64,000 bases of DNA from Cavia porcellus (lineage: Eukaryota; Chordata; Mammalia; Rodentia; Caviidae). The notes beneath the pieces are model-generated. The model saw only the letters and a program-made list of their open reading frames with translations, made no database searches and was not told the origin of the DNA. Where the stretch lies: the NCBI RefSeq assembly GCF_034190915.1, contig NW_026947633.1, forward strand, positions 62,001-126,000, written 5' to 3'. Below, piece after piece: positions 38,526-52,643 of this stretch (the stretch's first letter is position 1; the number at the start of each line of letters is the position of its first letter). The translations under genes and the position numbers were made by a program.

Positions 38526-39794
38526 GTAGCATTGAGAAAAACATCACGGGGTGGTGCGCATTGTATGGGTGTGTGTTACATTACATTCACTAGTAGGAGT
38601 GAGAAAAACATCACGGGGTGGTGCGCATTGTTTGGGTGTGTGTTACAGTAGATTCACCAGTAGGAGTGAGAAAAACATCACGGGGTGGTGCGCATTGTAT
38701 GGGTGTGTGTTACATTAGATTCACCAGTAGGAGTGAGAAAAACATCACGGGGTGGTGCGCATTGTATGGGTGTGTTACTTTAGATTCACCAGTAGGAGTG
38801 AGAAAAACATCACGTTTTGGTGCGCATTGTATGGGTGTGTGTTACATTACATTCAACAGTAGGAGTGAGAAAATCATCACGGGGTGGTGCGCATTGTATG
38901 GGTGTGTGTTACATTACATTCACAAGTAGGAGTGAGAAAAACATCACGGGGTGGTGCGCATTGTATGGGTGTGTGTTACATTACATTCACCAGTAGGAGT
39001 GAGAAAAACATCACGGGGTGGTGCGCATTGTATGGGTGTGTGTTACATTACATTCACCAGTATGAGTGAGAAAAACATCACAGGTTGGTGCGCATTGTAT
39101 GGGTGTGTGTTACATTACATTCACCAGTAGGAGTGAGAAAAACATCACGGGGTGGTGCGCATTGTATGGGTGTGTGTTACATTACATTCACCAGTAGGAG
39201 TGAGAAAAACATCACGGGGTGGTGCGCATTGCATGGGTGTGTGTTACATTACATTCACCAGTAGGAGTGAGAAAAACATCACCCGGTGGTGCGCATTGTA
39301 ATGGTGTGTGTTACATTACATTCACCAGTAGCAGTGAGAAAAACATCACGGGGTGGTGCGCATTGTATGGCTTTGTGTTACATTACATTCACCAGTAAGA
39401 GTGAGAAAAACATCACGGGGTGGTGCGCATTGTATCGGTGTGTGTTACATTACATTCACCAGTAGGAGTGAGAAAAACATCACGGGGTGGTGCGCATTGT
39501 ATGGGTGTGTGTTACATTACCTTCACCAGTAGGAGTGAGAAAAACATCACGGGGTGGTGCGCATTGTATGGGTGTGTGTTACATTACATTCACCAGTAGG
39601 AGTGAGAAAAACATCTCGGGGTGGTGCGCATTGTATGGGTGTGTGTTACATTACATTCACCAGTAGGAGTGAGAAAAACATCACGGGGTGGAGCGCATTG
39701 TATGGGTGTGTGTTACATTACGTTCACCAGTAGGAGTGAGAAAAACATCACGGGGTGGTGCGCATTGTATGTGTGTGTTACATTACATTCACTA
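38526..39794 (+). repeat. 1,269-bp tandem higher-order unit, copy 1
   Basis: It begins with GTAGCATTGAG and runs through GTTTGGGTG / TTACAGTAG, the 65-bp TTACTTTAG unit, GTTTTGG (38792), CAGTATGAG, CACCCGGTGG, TATGGCTTTG, TATCGGTG, TTACCTTCACC, CATCTCGGGG and TTACGTTCACC. It ends in the 65-bp GTATGTGTGTGTTAC unit. The next copy starts directly after it. Confidence 0.85.
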
Positions 39795-41062
39795 GTAGCA
39801 TTGAGAAAAACATCACGGGGTGGTGCGCATTGTATGGGTGTGTGTTACATTACATTCACTAGTAGGAGTGAGAAAAACATCACGGGGTGGTGCGCATTGT
39901 TTGGGTGTGTGTTACAGTAGATTCACCAGTAGGAGTGAGAAAAACATCACGGGGTGGTGCGCATTGTATGGGTGTGTGCTACATTAGATTCACCAGTAGG
40001 AGTGAGAAAAACATCACGGGGTGGTGCGCATTGTATGGGTGTGTTACTTTAGATTCACCAGTAGGAGTGAGAAAAACATCACGTTTTGGTGCGCATTGTA
40101 TGGGTGTGTGTTACATTACATTCACCAGTAGGAGTGAGAAAATCATCACGGGGTGGTGCGCATTGTATGGGTGTGTGTTACATTACATTCACAAGTAGGA
40201 GTGAGAAAAACATCACGGGGTGGTGCGCATTGTATGGGTGTGTGTTACATTACATTCACCAGTAGGAGTGAGAAAAACATCAGGGGTGGTGCGCATTGTA
40301 TGGGTGTGTGTTACATTACATTCACCAGTATGAGTGAGAAAAACATCACAGGTTGGTGCGCATTGTATGGGTGTGTGTTACATTACATTCACCAGTAGGA
40401 GTGAGAAAAACATCACGGGGTGGTGCGCATTGTATGGGTGTGTGTTACATTACATTCACCAGTAGGAGTGAGAAAAACATCACGGGGTGGTGCGCATTGC
40501 ATGGGTGTGTGTTACATTACATTCACCAGTAGGAGTGAGAAAAACATCACCCGGTGGTGCGCATTGTAATGGTGTGTGTTACATTACATTCACCAGTAGC
40601 AGTGAGAAAAACATCACGGGGTGGTGCGCATTGTATGGCTTTGTGTTACATTACATTCACCAGTAAGAGTGAGAAAAACATCACGGGGTGGTGCGCATTG
40701 TATCGGTGTGTGTTACATTACATTCACCAGTAGGAGTGAGAAAAACATCACGGGGTGGTGCGCATTGTATGGGTGTGTGTTACATTACCTTCACCAGTAG
40801 GAGTGAGAAAAACATCACGGGGTGGTGCGCATTGTATGGGTGTGTGTTACATTACATTCACCAGTAGGAGTGAGAAAAACATCTCGGGGTGGTGCGCATT
40901 GTATGGGTGTGTGTTACATTACATTCACCAGTAGGAGTGAGAAAAACATCACGGGGTGGTGCGCATTGTATGGGTGTGTGTTACATTACGTTCACCAGTA
41001 GGAGTGAGAAAAACATCACGGGGTGGTGCGCATTGTATGTGTGTGTTACATTACATTCACTA
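39795..41062 (+). repeat. 1,269-bp tandem higher-order unit, copy 2 (1,268 bp)
   Basis: This repeats copy 1 in the same order, one base shorter because of CATCAGGGGTGG (a 66-bp unit near 40,260). Its first monomer (GTAGCATTGAG at 39,795) sits where the 63-bp GTAGCAGTGAAAC unit normally follows the 65-bp GTATGTGTG unit. At the end of this copy the normal 63-bp unit is present (41,063). The junction at 39,795 is therefore the crossover point of the duplication. Confidence 0.85.
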
Positions 41063-44000
41063 GTAGCAGTGAAACATCACGGGGTGGTGCGCATTGTATG
41101 GGTGTGTGTTATATTAGATTCACTAGTAGGAGTGAGAAAAACATCACGGGGTGGTGCGCATTGTATGGGTGTGTGTTACATTAGATTCACTAGTAGGAGT
41201 GAGAAAAACATCACGGGGTGGTGCGCATTGTATGGGTGTGTGTTACATTAGATTCACTAGTAGGAGTGAGAAAAACATCACGGGGTGGTGCGCATTGTAT
41301 GGGTGTGTGTTACATTAGATTCACTAGTAGTTGTGAGAAAAACATCACGGGGTGGTGCACATTGTATGGGTGTGTGTTACATTACATTCACTAGTAGGAG
41401 TGAGAAAAACACCACGCGGTGGTGCGCATTGTATGGGTGTGTGTTACATTACATTCACTAGTAGGAGTGAGAAAAACACCACGGGGTGGTGCGCATTGTA
41501 TGGGTGTGTGTTACATTACATTCACTAGTAGGAGTGAGAAAAACATCACGGGGTGGTGCGCATTGTATGGGTGTGTGTTACATTACATTCACCAGTAGGA
41601 GTGAGAAAAACATCACGGGGTGGTGCGCATTGTATGGGTGTGTGTTACATTACATTCACCAGTAGGAGTGAGAAAAACATCACGGGGTGGTGCGCATTGT
41701 ATGGGTGTGTGTTACATTACATTCACCAGTAGGAGTGAGAAAAACATCACGGGGTGGTGCGCATTGTATGGGTGTCTGTTACATTACATTCACCAGTAGG
41801 AGTGAGAAAAACATCACGGGGTGGTGCGCATTGTATGGGTGTCTGTTACATTACATTCACCAGTAGGAGTGAGAAAAACATCACGGGGTGGTGCGCATTG
41901 TATGGGTGTGTGTTACATTACATTCACCAGTAGGAGTGAGAAAAACATCACGGGGTGGTGCGCATTGTATGGGTGTGTGTTACATTACATTCACCAGTAG
42001 GAGTGAGAAAAACATCACGGGGTGGTGCACATTGTATGGGTGTGTGTTACATTACATTCACTAGTAGGAGTGAGAAAAACATCACGGGGTGGTGCGCATT
42101 GTATGGGTGTGTGTTACATTACATTCACCAGTAGGAGTGAGAAAAACATCACGGGGTGGTGCGCATTGTAATGGTGTGTGTTACATTACATTCACCAGTA
42201 GGAGTGAGAAAAACATCACGGGGTGGTGCGCATTGTATGGGTGTGTGTTACATTACATTCACCAGTAGGAGTGAGAAAAACATCACGGGGTGGTGCGCAT
42301 TGTATGGGTGTGTGTTACATTACATTCACCAGTAGGAGTGAGAAAAACATCACGGGGTGGTGCGCATTGTATGGGTGTGTGTTACATTACATTGACCAGT
42401 AGGAGTGAGAAAAACATCACGGGGTGGTGCGCATTGTATGGGTGTCTGTTACATTACATTCACCAGTAGGAGTGAGAAAAACATCACGGGGTGGTGCGCA
42501 TTGTATGGGTGTGTGTTACATTACATTCCCCAGTAGGAGTGAGAAAAACATCACGGGGTGGTGCGCATTGTATGGGTGTGTGTTACATTACATTCACCAG
42601 TAGGAGTGAGAAAAACATCACGGGGTGGTGCGCATTGTATGGGTGTGTGTTACATTACATTCACTAGTAGGAGTGAGAAAAACATCACGGGGTGGTGCGC
42701 ATTGTATGGGTGTGTGTTACATTACATTCACTAGTAGGAGTGAGAAAAACATCACGGGGTGGTGCGCATTGTATGGGTGTGTGTTACATTACATACACTA
42801 GTAGGAGTGAGAAAAACATCACGGGGTGGTGCGCATTGTAACGGTGTGTGTTACATTACATTCACTAGTAGGAGTGAGAAAAACATCACGGGGTGGTGCG
42901 CATTCTATGGATGTCTGTTACATTACATTCACTAGTAGGAGTGAGAAAAACATCACGGGGTGGTGCGCATTGTATGGGTGTGTGTTACATTACATTCACT
43001 AGTAGGAGTGAGAAAAACATCACGGGGTGGTGCGCATTGTATGGGTGTGTTACATTACATTCACTAGTAGCAGTGAGAAAAACATTACGGGGTGGTGCGC
43101 ATTGTATGGGTGTGTGTTACATTACATTCACTAGAAGGAGTGAGAAAAACATCACGGGGTGGTGCGCATTGTATGGGTGTGTGTTACATTACATTCACTA
43201 GTAGGAGTGAGAAAAACATCACGGGGTGGTGCGCATTGTATGGGTGTTTGTTACATTACATTCACCAGTAGGAGTGAGAAAAACATCACGGTGTGGTGCG
43301 CATTGTATGGGTGTGTGTTACGATACATTCACTAGTAGTAGTGAGAAAAACATCACGGGGTGGTGCGCATTGTATGGGTGTGTGTTACATTACATTCACC
43401 AGTAGGAGTGAGAAAAACATCACGGGGTGGTGCGCATTGTATGGGTGTCTGTTACATTACATTCACCAGTAGGAGTGAGAAAAACATCACGGGGTGGTGC
43501 GCATTGTATGGGTGTGTGTTACATTACATTCACCAGTAGGAGTGAGAAAAACATCACGGGGTGGTGCGCATTGTATGGGTGTGTGTTACATTACATTCAC
43601 CAGTAGGAGTGAGAAAAACATCACGGGGTGGTGCGCATTGTATGGGTGTGTGTTACATTACATTCACCAGTAAGAGTGAGAAAAACATCACTGGGTGGTG
43701 CGCATTGTATGGGTGTGTGTTACATTAGATTCACCAGTAGGAGTGAGAAAAACATCACGGGGTGGTGCGCATTGTATGGGTGTGTGTTACATTAGATTCA
43801 CCAGTAGGAGTGAGAAAAACATCACGGGGTGGTGCGCATTTTATGGGTGTGTGTTTCTTTAGATTCACCAGTAGGAGTGAGAAAAACATCATGGGGTGGT
43901 GCGCATTGTATGTGTGTGTGTTACATTACATTCACCAGTAGGAGTGAGAAAAACATCACGGGGTGGTGCGCATTGTATGGGTGTGTGTTACATTACATTC

Positions 44001-45874
44001 ACCAGTAGGAGTGAGAAAAACATCTCGGGGTGGTGCGCATTGTATGGGTGTGTGTTACATTACATTCACCAGTAGGAGTGAGAAAAACATCACGGGGTGG
44101 TGCGCATTGTATGGGTGTGTGTTACATTACGTTCACCAGTAGGAGTGAGAAAAACATCACGGGGTGGTGCGCATTGTATGTGTGTGTTACATTACATTCA
44201 CTAGTAGCAGTGAAACATCACGGGGTGGTGCGCATTGTATGGGTGTGTGTTATATTAGATTCACTAGTAGGAGTGAGAAAAACATCACGGGGTGGTGCGC
44301 ATTGTATGGGTGTGTGTTACATTAGATTCACTAGTAGGAGTGAGAAAAACATCACGGGGTGGTGCGCATTGTATGGGTGTGTGTTACATTAGATTCACTA
44401 GTAGGAGTGAGAAAAACATCACGGGGTGGTGCGCATTGTATGGGTGTGTGTTACATTAGATTCACTAGTAGCAGTGAGAAAAACATCACGGGGTGGTGCA
44501 CATTGTATGGGTGTGTGTTACATTACATTCACTAGTAGGAGTGAGAAAAACACCAAGGGGTGGTGCGCATTGTATGGGTGTGTGTTACATTACATTCACT
44601 AGTAGGAGTGAGAAAAACACCACGGGGTGGTGCGCATTGTATGGGTGTGTGTTACATTACATTCACTAGTAGGAGTGAGAAAAACATCACGGGGTGGTGC
44701 GCATTGTATGGGTGTGTGTTACATTACATTCACTAGTAGGAGTGAGAAAAACATCACGGGGTGGTGCGCATTGTATGGGTGTGTGTTACATTAGATTCAC
44801 TAGTAGGAGTGAGAAAAACATCACGGGGTGGTGCGCATTGTATGGGTGTGTGTTACAATACATTCACTAGTAGGAGTGAGAAAAACATCACGGGGTGGTA
44901 CGCATTGTATGGGTGTGTGTTACATTAGATTCACTAGTAGGAGTGAGAAAAACATCACGGGGTGGTGCGCATTGTATGGGTGTGTGTTACATTACATTAA
45001 CCAGTAGCAGTGAGAAAAACATCACAGGGTGGTGCGCATTTTATGGGTGTGTGTTACATTACATTCACCAGTAGGAGTGAGAAAAACATCACGGGGTGGT
45101 GCGCATTGTATGGGTGTGTGTTACATTACATTCACCAGTAGGAGTGAGAAAAACATCACGGGGTGGTGCGCATTGTATGGGTGTGTGTTACATTACATTC
45201 ACCAGTAGGAGTGAGAAAAACATCACGGGGTGGTGCGCATTGTATGGGTGTCTGTTACATTACATTCACCAGTAGGAGTGAGAAAAACATCACGGGGTGG
45301 TGCGCATTGTATGGGTGTGTGTTACATTAGATTCACCAGTAGGAGTGAGAAAAACATCACGGGGTGGTGCGCATTGTATGGGTGTGTGTTACATTACATT
45401 CACCAGTAGGAGTGAGAAAAACATCACGGGGTGGTGCGCATTGTATGGGTGTGTGTTACATTACATTCACCAGTAGGAGTGAGAAAAACATCACGGGGTG
45501 GTGCACATTGTATGGGTGTGTGTTACATTACATTCACTAGTAGGAGTGAGAAAAACATCACGGGGTGGTGCGCATTGTATGGGTGTGTGTTACATTACAT
45601 TCACCAGTAGGAGTGAGAAAAACATCACGGGGTGGTGCGCATTGTAATGGTGTGTGTTACATTACATTCACCAGTAGCAGTGAGAAAAACATCACGGGGT
45701 GGTGCGCATTGTATGGGTGTGTGTTACATTACATTCACCAGTAGGAGTGAGAAAAACATCACGGGGTGGTGCGCATTGTATGGGTGTGTGTTACATTACA
45801 TTCACCAGTAGGAGTGAGAAAAACATCACGGGGTGGTGCGCATTGTATGGGTGTGTGTTACATTACATTGACCA

Positions 45875-48800
45875 GTAGGAGTGAGAAAAACATCACGGGG
45901 TGGTGCGCATTGTATGGGTGGCTGTTACATTACATTCACCAGTAGGAGTGAGAAAAACATCACGGGGTGGTGTGCATTGTATGGGTGTGTGTTACATTAC
46001 ATTCCCCAGTAGGAGTGAGAAAAACATCACGGGGTGGTGCGCATTGTATGGGTGTGTGTTACATTACATTCACCAGTAGGAGTGAGAAAAACATCACGGG
46101 GTGGTGCGCATTGTATGGGTGTGTGTTACATTACATTCACTAGTAGGAGTGAGAAAAACATCACGGGGTGGTGCGCATTGTATGGGTGTGTGTTACATTA
46201 CATTCACTAGGAGGAGTGAGAAAAACATCACGGGGTGGTGCGCATTGTATGGGTGTGTGTTACATTACATTCACTAGTAGGAGTGAGAAAAACATCACGG
46301 GGTGGTGCGCATTGTAACGGTGTGTGTTACATTACATTCACTAGTAGGAGTGAGAAAAACATCACGGGGTGGTGCGCATTGTATGGATGTCTGTTACATT
46401 ACATTCACTAGTAGGAGTGAGAAAAACATCACGGGGTGGTGCGCATTGTATGGGTGTGTGTTACATTACATTCACTAGTAGGAGTGAGAAAAACATCACG
46501 GGGTGGTGCGCATTGTATGGGTGTGTTACATTACATTCACTAGTAGCAGTGAGAAAAACATTACGGGGTGGTGCGCATTGTATGGGTGTGTGTTACATTA
46601 CATTCACTAGAAGGAGTGAGAAAAACATCACGGGGTGGTGCGCATTGTATGGGTGTGTGTTACATTACATTCACTAGTAGGAGTGAGAAAAACATCACGG
46701 GGTGGTGCGCATTGTATGGGTGTTTGTTACATTACATTCACCAGTAGGAGTGAGAAAAACATCACGGTGTGGTGCGCATTGTATGGGTGTGTGTTACGAT
46801 ACATTCACTAGTAGTAGTGAGAAAAACATCACGGGGTGGTGCGCATTGTATGGGTGTGTGTTACATTACATTCACCAGTAGGAGTGAGACAAACATCACG
46901 GGGTGGTGCGCATTGTATGGGTGTCTGTTACATTACATTCACCAGTAGGAGTGAGAAAAACATCACGGGGTGGTGCGCATTGTATGGGTGTGTGTTACAT
47001 TACATTCACCAGTAGGAGTGAGAAAAACATCACGGGGTGGTGCGCATTGTATGGGTGTGTGTTACATTACATTCACTAGTAGGAGTGAGAAAAACATCAC
47101 GGGGTGGTGCGCATTGTATGGGTGTGTGTTACGTTACATTCACTAGTAGCATTGAGAAAAACATCAAGGGGTGGTGCGCATTGTATGGGTGTGTGTTACA
47201 TTACATTCACTAGTAGGAGTGAGAAAAACATCACGGGGTGGTGCGCATTGTTTGGGTGTGTGTTACAGTAGATTCACCAGTAGGAGTGAGAAAAACATCA
47301 CGGGGTGGTGCGCATTGTATGGGTGTGTGTTACATTAGATTCACCAGTAGGAGTGAGAAAAACATCACGGGGTGGTGGGCATTGTATGGGTGTGTTACTT
47401 TAGATTTACCAGTAGGAGTGAGAAAAACATCACGTTTTGGTGCGCATTGTATGGGTGTGTGTTACATTACATTCACCAGTAGGAGTGAGAAAATCATCAC
47501 GGGGTGGTGCGCATTGTATGGGTGTGTGTTACATTACATTCACAAGTAGGAGTGAGAAAAACATCACGGGGTGGTGCGCATTGCATGGGTGTGTGTTACA
47601 TTACATTCACCAGTAAGAGTGAGAAAAACATCACGGGGTGGTGCGCATTGTATGGGTGTGTGTTACATTAGATTCACCAGTAGGAGTGAGAAAAACATCA
47701 CGGGGTGGTGCGCATTGTATGGGTGTGTGTTACATTAGATTCACCAGTAGGAGTGAGAAAAACATCACGGGGTGGTGCGCATTGTATGGGTGTGTGTTTC
47801 TTTAGATTCACCAGTAGTAGTGAGAAAAACATCATGGGGTGGTGCGCATTGAATGTGTGTGTGTTACATTACATTCACCAGTAGGAGTGAGAAAAACATC
47901 ACGGGGTGGTGCGCATTGTATGGGTGTGTGTTACATTACATTCACCAGTAGGAGTGAGAAAAACATCTCGGGGTGGTGCGCATTGTATGGGTGTGTGTTA
48001 CATTACATTCACCAGTAGGAGTGAGAAAAACATCACGGGGTGGTGCGCATTGTATGGGTGTGTGTTACATTACGTTCACCAGTAGGAGTGAGAAAAACAT
48101 CACGGGGTGGTGCGCATTGTATGTGTGTGTTACATTACATTCACTAGTAGCAGTGAAACATCACGGGGTGGTGCGCATTGTATGGGTGTGTGTTATATTA
48201 GATTCACTAGTAGGAGTGAGAAAAACATCACGGGGTGGTACGCATTGTATGGGTGTGTGTTACATTAGATTCACTAGTAGGAGTGAGAAAAACATCACGG
48301 GGTGGTGCGCATTGTATGGGTGTGTGTTACATTAGATTCACTAGTAGGAGTGAGAAAAACATCACGGGGTGGTGCGCATTGTATGGGTGTGTGTTACATT
48401 ACATTCACCAGTAGGAGTGAGAAAAACATCACGGGGTGGTGCACATTGTATGGGTGTGTGTTACATTACATTCACTAGTAGGAGTGAGAAAAACATCACG
48501 GGGTGGTGCGCATTGTATGGGTGTGTGTTACATTACATTCACCAGTAGGAGTGAGAAAAACATCACGGGGTGGTGCGCATTGTAATGGTGTGTGTTACAT
48601 TACATTCACCAGTAGCAGTGAGAAAAACATCACGGGGTGGTGCGCATTGTATGGGTGTGTGTTACATTACATTCACCAGTAGGAGTGAGAAAAACATCAC
48701 GGGGTGGTGCGCATTGTATGGGTGTGTGTTACATTACATTCACCAGTAGGAGTGAGAAAAACATCACGGGGTGGTGCGCATTGTATGGGTGTGTGTTACA

Positions 48801-49380
48801 TTACATTGACCAGTAGGAGTGAGAAAAACATCACGGGGTGGTGCGCATTGTATGGGTGTCTGTTACATTACATTCACCAGTAGGAGTGAGAAAAACATCA
48901 CGGGTGGTGCGCATTGTATGGGTGTGTGTTACATTACATTCCCCAGTAGGAGTGAGAAAAACATCACGGGGTGGTGCGCATTGTATGGGTGTGTGTTACA
49001 TTACATTCACCAGTAGGAGTGAGAAAAACATCACGGGGTGGTGCGCATTGTATGGGTGTGTGTTACATTACATTCACTAGTAGGAGTGAGAAAAACATCA
49101 CGGGGTGGTGCGCATTGTATGGGTGTGTGTTACATTACATTCACTAGTAGGAGTGAGAAAAACATCACGGGGTGGTGCGCATTGTATGGGTGTGGGTTAC
49201 ATTACATTCACTAGTAGGAGTGAGAAAAACATCACGGGGTGGGGCGCATTGTATGGATGTCTGTTACATTACATTCACTAGTAGGAGTGAGAAAAACATC
49301 ACGGGGTGGTGCGCATTGTATGGATGTGTGTTACATTACATTCACTAGTAGGAGTGAGAAAAACATCACGGGGTGGTGCG
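45875..49380 (+). repeat. 8,042-bp spaced duplication, copy 1
   Basis: Markers lie exactly 8,042 bp from their counterparts: the unit after TTGACCAG (45875 and 53917), GTTTTGG (47412 and 55454), the 63-bp unit (48147 and 56189) and GTATGGATG (49251 and 57293). Shared rare changes include CATCAAGGGG before the GTTTTGG series, GTGGGCATT, and a one-base-shorter CACGGGTGG unit near 48,900 and 56,940. Beyond 49.4 kb the match continues at 7,776 bp, because copy 2 lacks 266 bp. Confidence 0.83.
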
Positions 49381-50348
49381 CATTGTATGGGTGTGTGTTA
49401 CATTACATTCACTAGTAGGAGTGAGAAAAACATCACGGGGTGGTGCGCATTGTATGGGTGTGTTACATTACATTCACTAGTAGCAGTGAGAAAAACATCA
49501 CGGGGTGGTGCGCATTGTATGGGTGTGTGTTACATTACATTCACTAGAAGGAGTGAGAAAAACATCACGGGGTGGTGCGCATTGTATGGGTGTGTGTTAC
49601 ATTACATTCACTAGTAGGAGTGAGAAAAACATCACGGGGTGGTGCGCATTGTATGGGTGTTTGTTACATTACATTCACCAGTAGGAGTGAGAAAAACATC
49701 ACGGTGTGGTGCGCATTGTATGGGTGTGTGTTACGATACATTCACTAGTAGTAGTGAGAAAAACATCACGGGGTGGTGCGCATTGTATGGGTGTGTGTTA
49801 CATTACATTCACCAGTAGGAGTGAGAAAAACATCACGGGGTGGTGCGCATTGTATGGGTGTCTGTTACATTACATTCACCAGTAGGAGTGAGAAAAACAT
49901 CACGGGGTGGTGCGCATTGTATGGGTGTGTGTTACATTACATTCACCAGTAGGAGTGAGAAAAACATCACGGGGTGGTGCGCATTGTATGGGTGTGTGTT
50001 ACATTACATTCACTAGTAGGAGTGAGAAAAACATCACGGGGTGGTGCGCATTGTATGGGTGTGTGTTACGTTACATTCACTAGTAGCATTGAGAAAAACA
50101 TCACGGGGTGGTGCGCATTGTATGGGTGTGTGTTACATTACATTCACTAGTAGGAGTGAGAAAAACATCACGGGGTGGTGCGCATTGTTTGGGTGTGTGT
50201 TACAGTAGATTCACCAGTAGGAGTGAGAAAAACATCACGGGGTGGTGCGCATTGTATGGGTGTGTGTTACATTAGATTCACCAGTAGGAGTGAGAAAAAC
50301 ATCACGGGGTGGTGCGCATTGTATGGGTGTGTTACTTTAGATTCACCA

Positions 50349-51889
50349 GTAGGAGTGAGAAAAACATCACGTATTGGTGCGCATTGTATGGGTGTGTGTT
50401 ACATTACATTCACCAGTAGGAGTGAGAAAATCATCACGGGGTGGTGCGCATTGTATGGGTGTGTGTTACATTACATTCACAAGTAGGAGTGAGAAAAACA
50501 TCACGGGGTGGTGCGCATTGTATGGGTGTGTGTTACATTACATTCACCAGTAGGAGTGAGAAAAACATCACGGGGTGGTGCGCATTGTATGGGTGTGTGT
50601 TACATTACATTCACCAGTATGAGTGAGAAAAACATCACAGGTTGGTGCGCATTGTATGGGTGTGTGTTACATTACATTCACCAGTAGGAGTGAGAAAAAC
50701 ATCATGGGGTGGTGCGCATTGTATGGGTGTGTGTTACATTACATTCACCAGTAGGAGTGAGAAAAACATCACGGGGTGGTGCGCATTGCATGGGTGTGTG
50801 TTACATTACATTCACCAGTAGGAGTGAGAAAAACATCACCCGGTGGTGCGCATTGTAATGGTGTGTGTTACATTACATTCACCAGTAGCAGTGAGAAAAA
50901 CATCACGGGGTGGTGCGCATTGTATGGCTTTGTGTTACATTACATTCACCAGTAAGAGTGAGAAAAACATCACGGGGTGGTGCGCATTGTATCGGTGTGT
51001 GTTACATTACATTCACCACTAGGAGTGAGAAAAACATCACGGGGTGGTGCGCATTGTATGGGTGTGTGTTACATTACCTTCACCAGTAGGAGTGAGAAAA
51101 ACATCACGGGGTGGTGCGCATTGTATGGGTGTGTGTTACATTACATTCACCAGTAGGAGTGAGAAAAACATCACGGGGTGGTGCGCATTGTATGGGTGTG
51201 TGTTACATTATATTCACTAGTAGGAGTGAGAAAAACATCATGGGGTGGTGCGCATTGTATGGGTGTGTGTTACATTACATTCACTAGTAGGAGTGAGAAA
51301 AACATCACGGGGTGGTGCGCATTGTATGGGTGTGTGTTACATTACATTCACTAGTAGGAGTGAGAAAAACATCACGGGGTGGTGCGCATTGTATGGGTGT
51401 GTGTTACATTACATTCACTAGTAGGAGTGAGAGAAACATCACGGGGTGGTGCGCATTGTATGGGTGTGTGTTACATTACATTCACTCGTAGCAGTCAGAG
51501 AAACATCACGGGGTGGTGCGCATTGTATGGGTGTGTGTTACATTACATTCACTCGTAGCAGTGAGAAAAACATCACGGGGTGGTGCGCATTGTATGGGTG
51601 TGTGTTACGTTACATTCACTAGTAGGAGTGAGAAAAACATCACGGGGTGGTGCGCATTGTATGGGTGTGTGTTACGTTACATTCACTAGTAGGAGTGAGA
51701 AAAACATCACGGGGTGGTGCGCATTGTATGGGTGTGTGTTACGATACATTCACTAGTAGGAGTGAGAAAAACATCACGGGGTGGTGCGCATTGTATGGGT
51801 GTGTGTTACATTACATTCACTAGTAGGAGTGAGAAAAACATCACGGGGTGGTGCGCATTGTATGGGTGTGTGTTACATTACATTCACTC
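50349..51889 (+). repeat. 23-monomer ordered haplotype (1,541 bp), copy c
   Basis: Same marker order and identical length as the copies at 15,769 and 19,872, although it lies more than 30 kb away. Private changes are CACGTATTGG in the first monomer, CATCATGGGG near 50,704, TATCGGTG and CACCACTAGG. It abuts the type I block at 51,890. Confidence 0.87.
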
Positions 51890-52643
51890 ATAGGAGTGAG
51901 AAAAACATCACGGGGTGGTGTGAATCGGAGGGTCTGAATTAGGATAGGCAGTGATTGGCAATGTAGGATGGAGAAAAGCACCGCGGGGTGGTCAGCATGG
52001 GAAGGTCAGGGAACATGCAGTGGCAATGTAGGATAGGTTTCTGAAAAACATCGCGGGGTGGTGCGAATTGTATGGGTGTGTGTTACATTAGATTCACTAG
52101 TACGAGTGAGAAAAACATCACGGGGCGGTGCGCATTGTATGGGTGTGCGTTACATTACATTCACTAATAGGAGTGAGAAAAACATCACTGGGTGGTGCGC
52201 ATTGTATGGGTGTGTGTTACATTACATTCACTAGTAGGAGTGAGAAAAACATCACGGGGTGGTGCGCATTGTATGGGTGTGTGTTACATTACATTCACTA
52301 GTAGGAGTGAGAAAAACATCACCGGGTGGTAGCATTGTATGGGTGTGAGTTACATTACATTCACTAGTAGGAGTGAGAAAAACATCACGGGGTGGTGCGC
52401 ATTGTATGGGTGTGTGTTATATTAGATTCACTAATAGGAGTGAGAAAAACATCACGTTGTAGTGTGAATCGGAGGGTCTAAATTAGGAAAGGCAGTGATT
52501 GGCAATGTAGGATGGAGAAAAGCACCACGGGGTGGTCAGCATGGGGAGGTCAGGGAACATGCAGTGGCAATGTAGGATAAGATTCTGAAAAACATCGCGG
52601 GGTGGTGCGAATTGTATGGGTGTGTGTTACATTACATTCACTA
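51890..52643 (+). repeat. Composite cassette: type I block, 5 monomers, type II block (754 bp)
   Basis: Type I block 51890-52099 (opening ATAGGAG), five monomers 52100-52433, type II block 52434-52643. The spacer is one base short because of GGGTGGTAGCATTG near 52,330. Private changes include GGGAAGGTC and GTACGAGTG in or after type I, and CACGTTGTAG, AGGAAAGGCAG and GGATAAGATTC in type II. Confidence 0.93.

Larger units (their letters stand above)
29769..51889 (+). repeat. Canonical tract, 331 monomers, no diverged blocks
   Basis: The 22,121 bp equal 331 x 67 minus 56. Five 65+63-bp pairs, thirteen other 65-bp units, two 66-bp units and one 69-bp unit explain the deficit exactly. The 63-bp units start at 31107, 34315, 41063, 44204 and 48147. 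GTTTTGG-type monomers start at 32374, 37523, 38792, 40061, 47412 and 50349 (GTATTGG). TTGACCAG markers at 32711, 35986, 42399 and 45875 show 3.2-3.5 kb higher-order spacing. No gene, transposon or cassette is seen in 22 kb. Confidence 0.93.
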
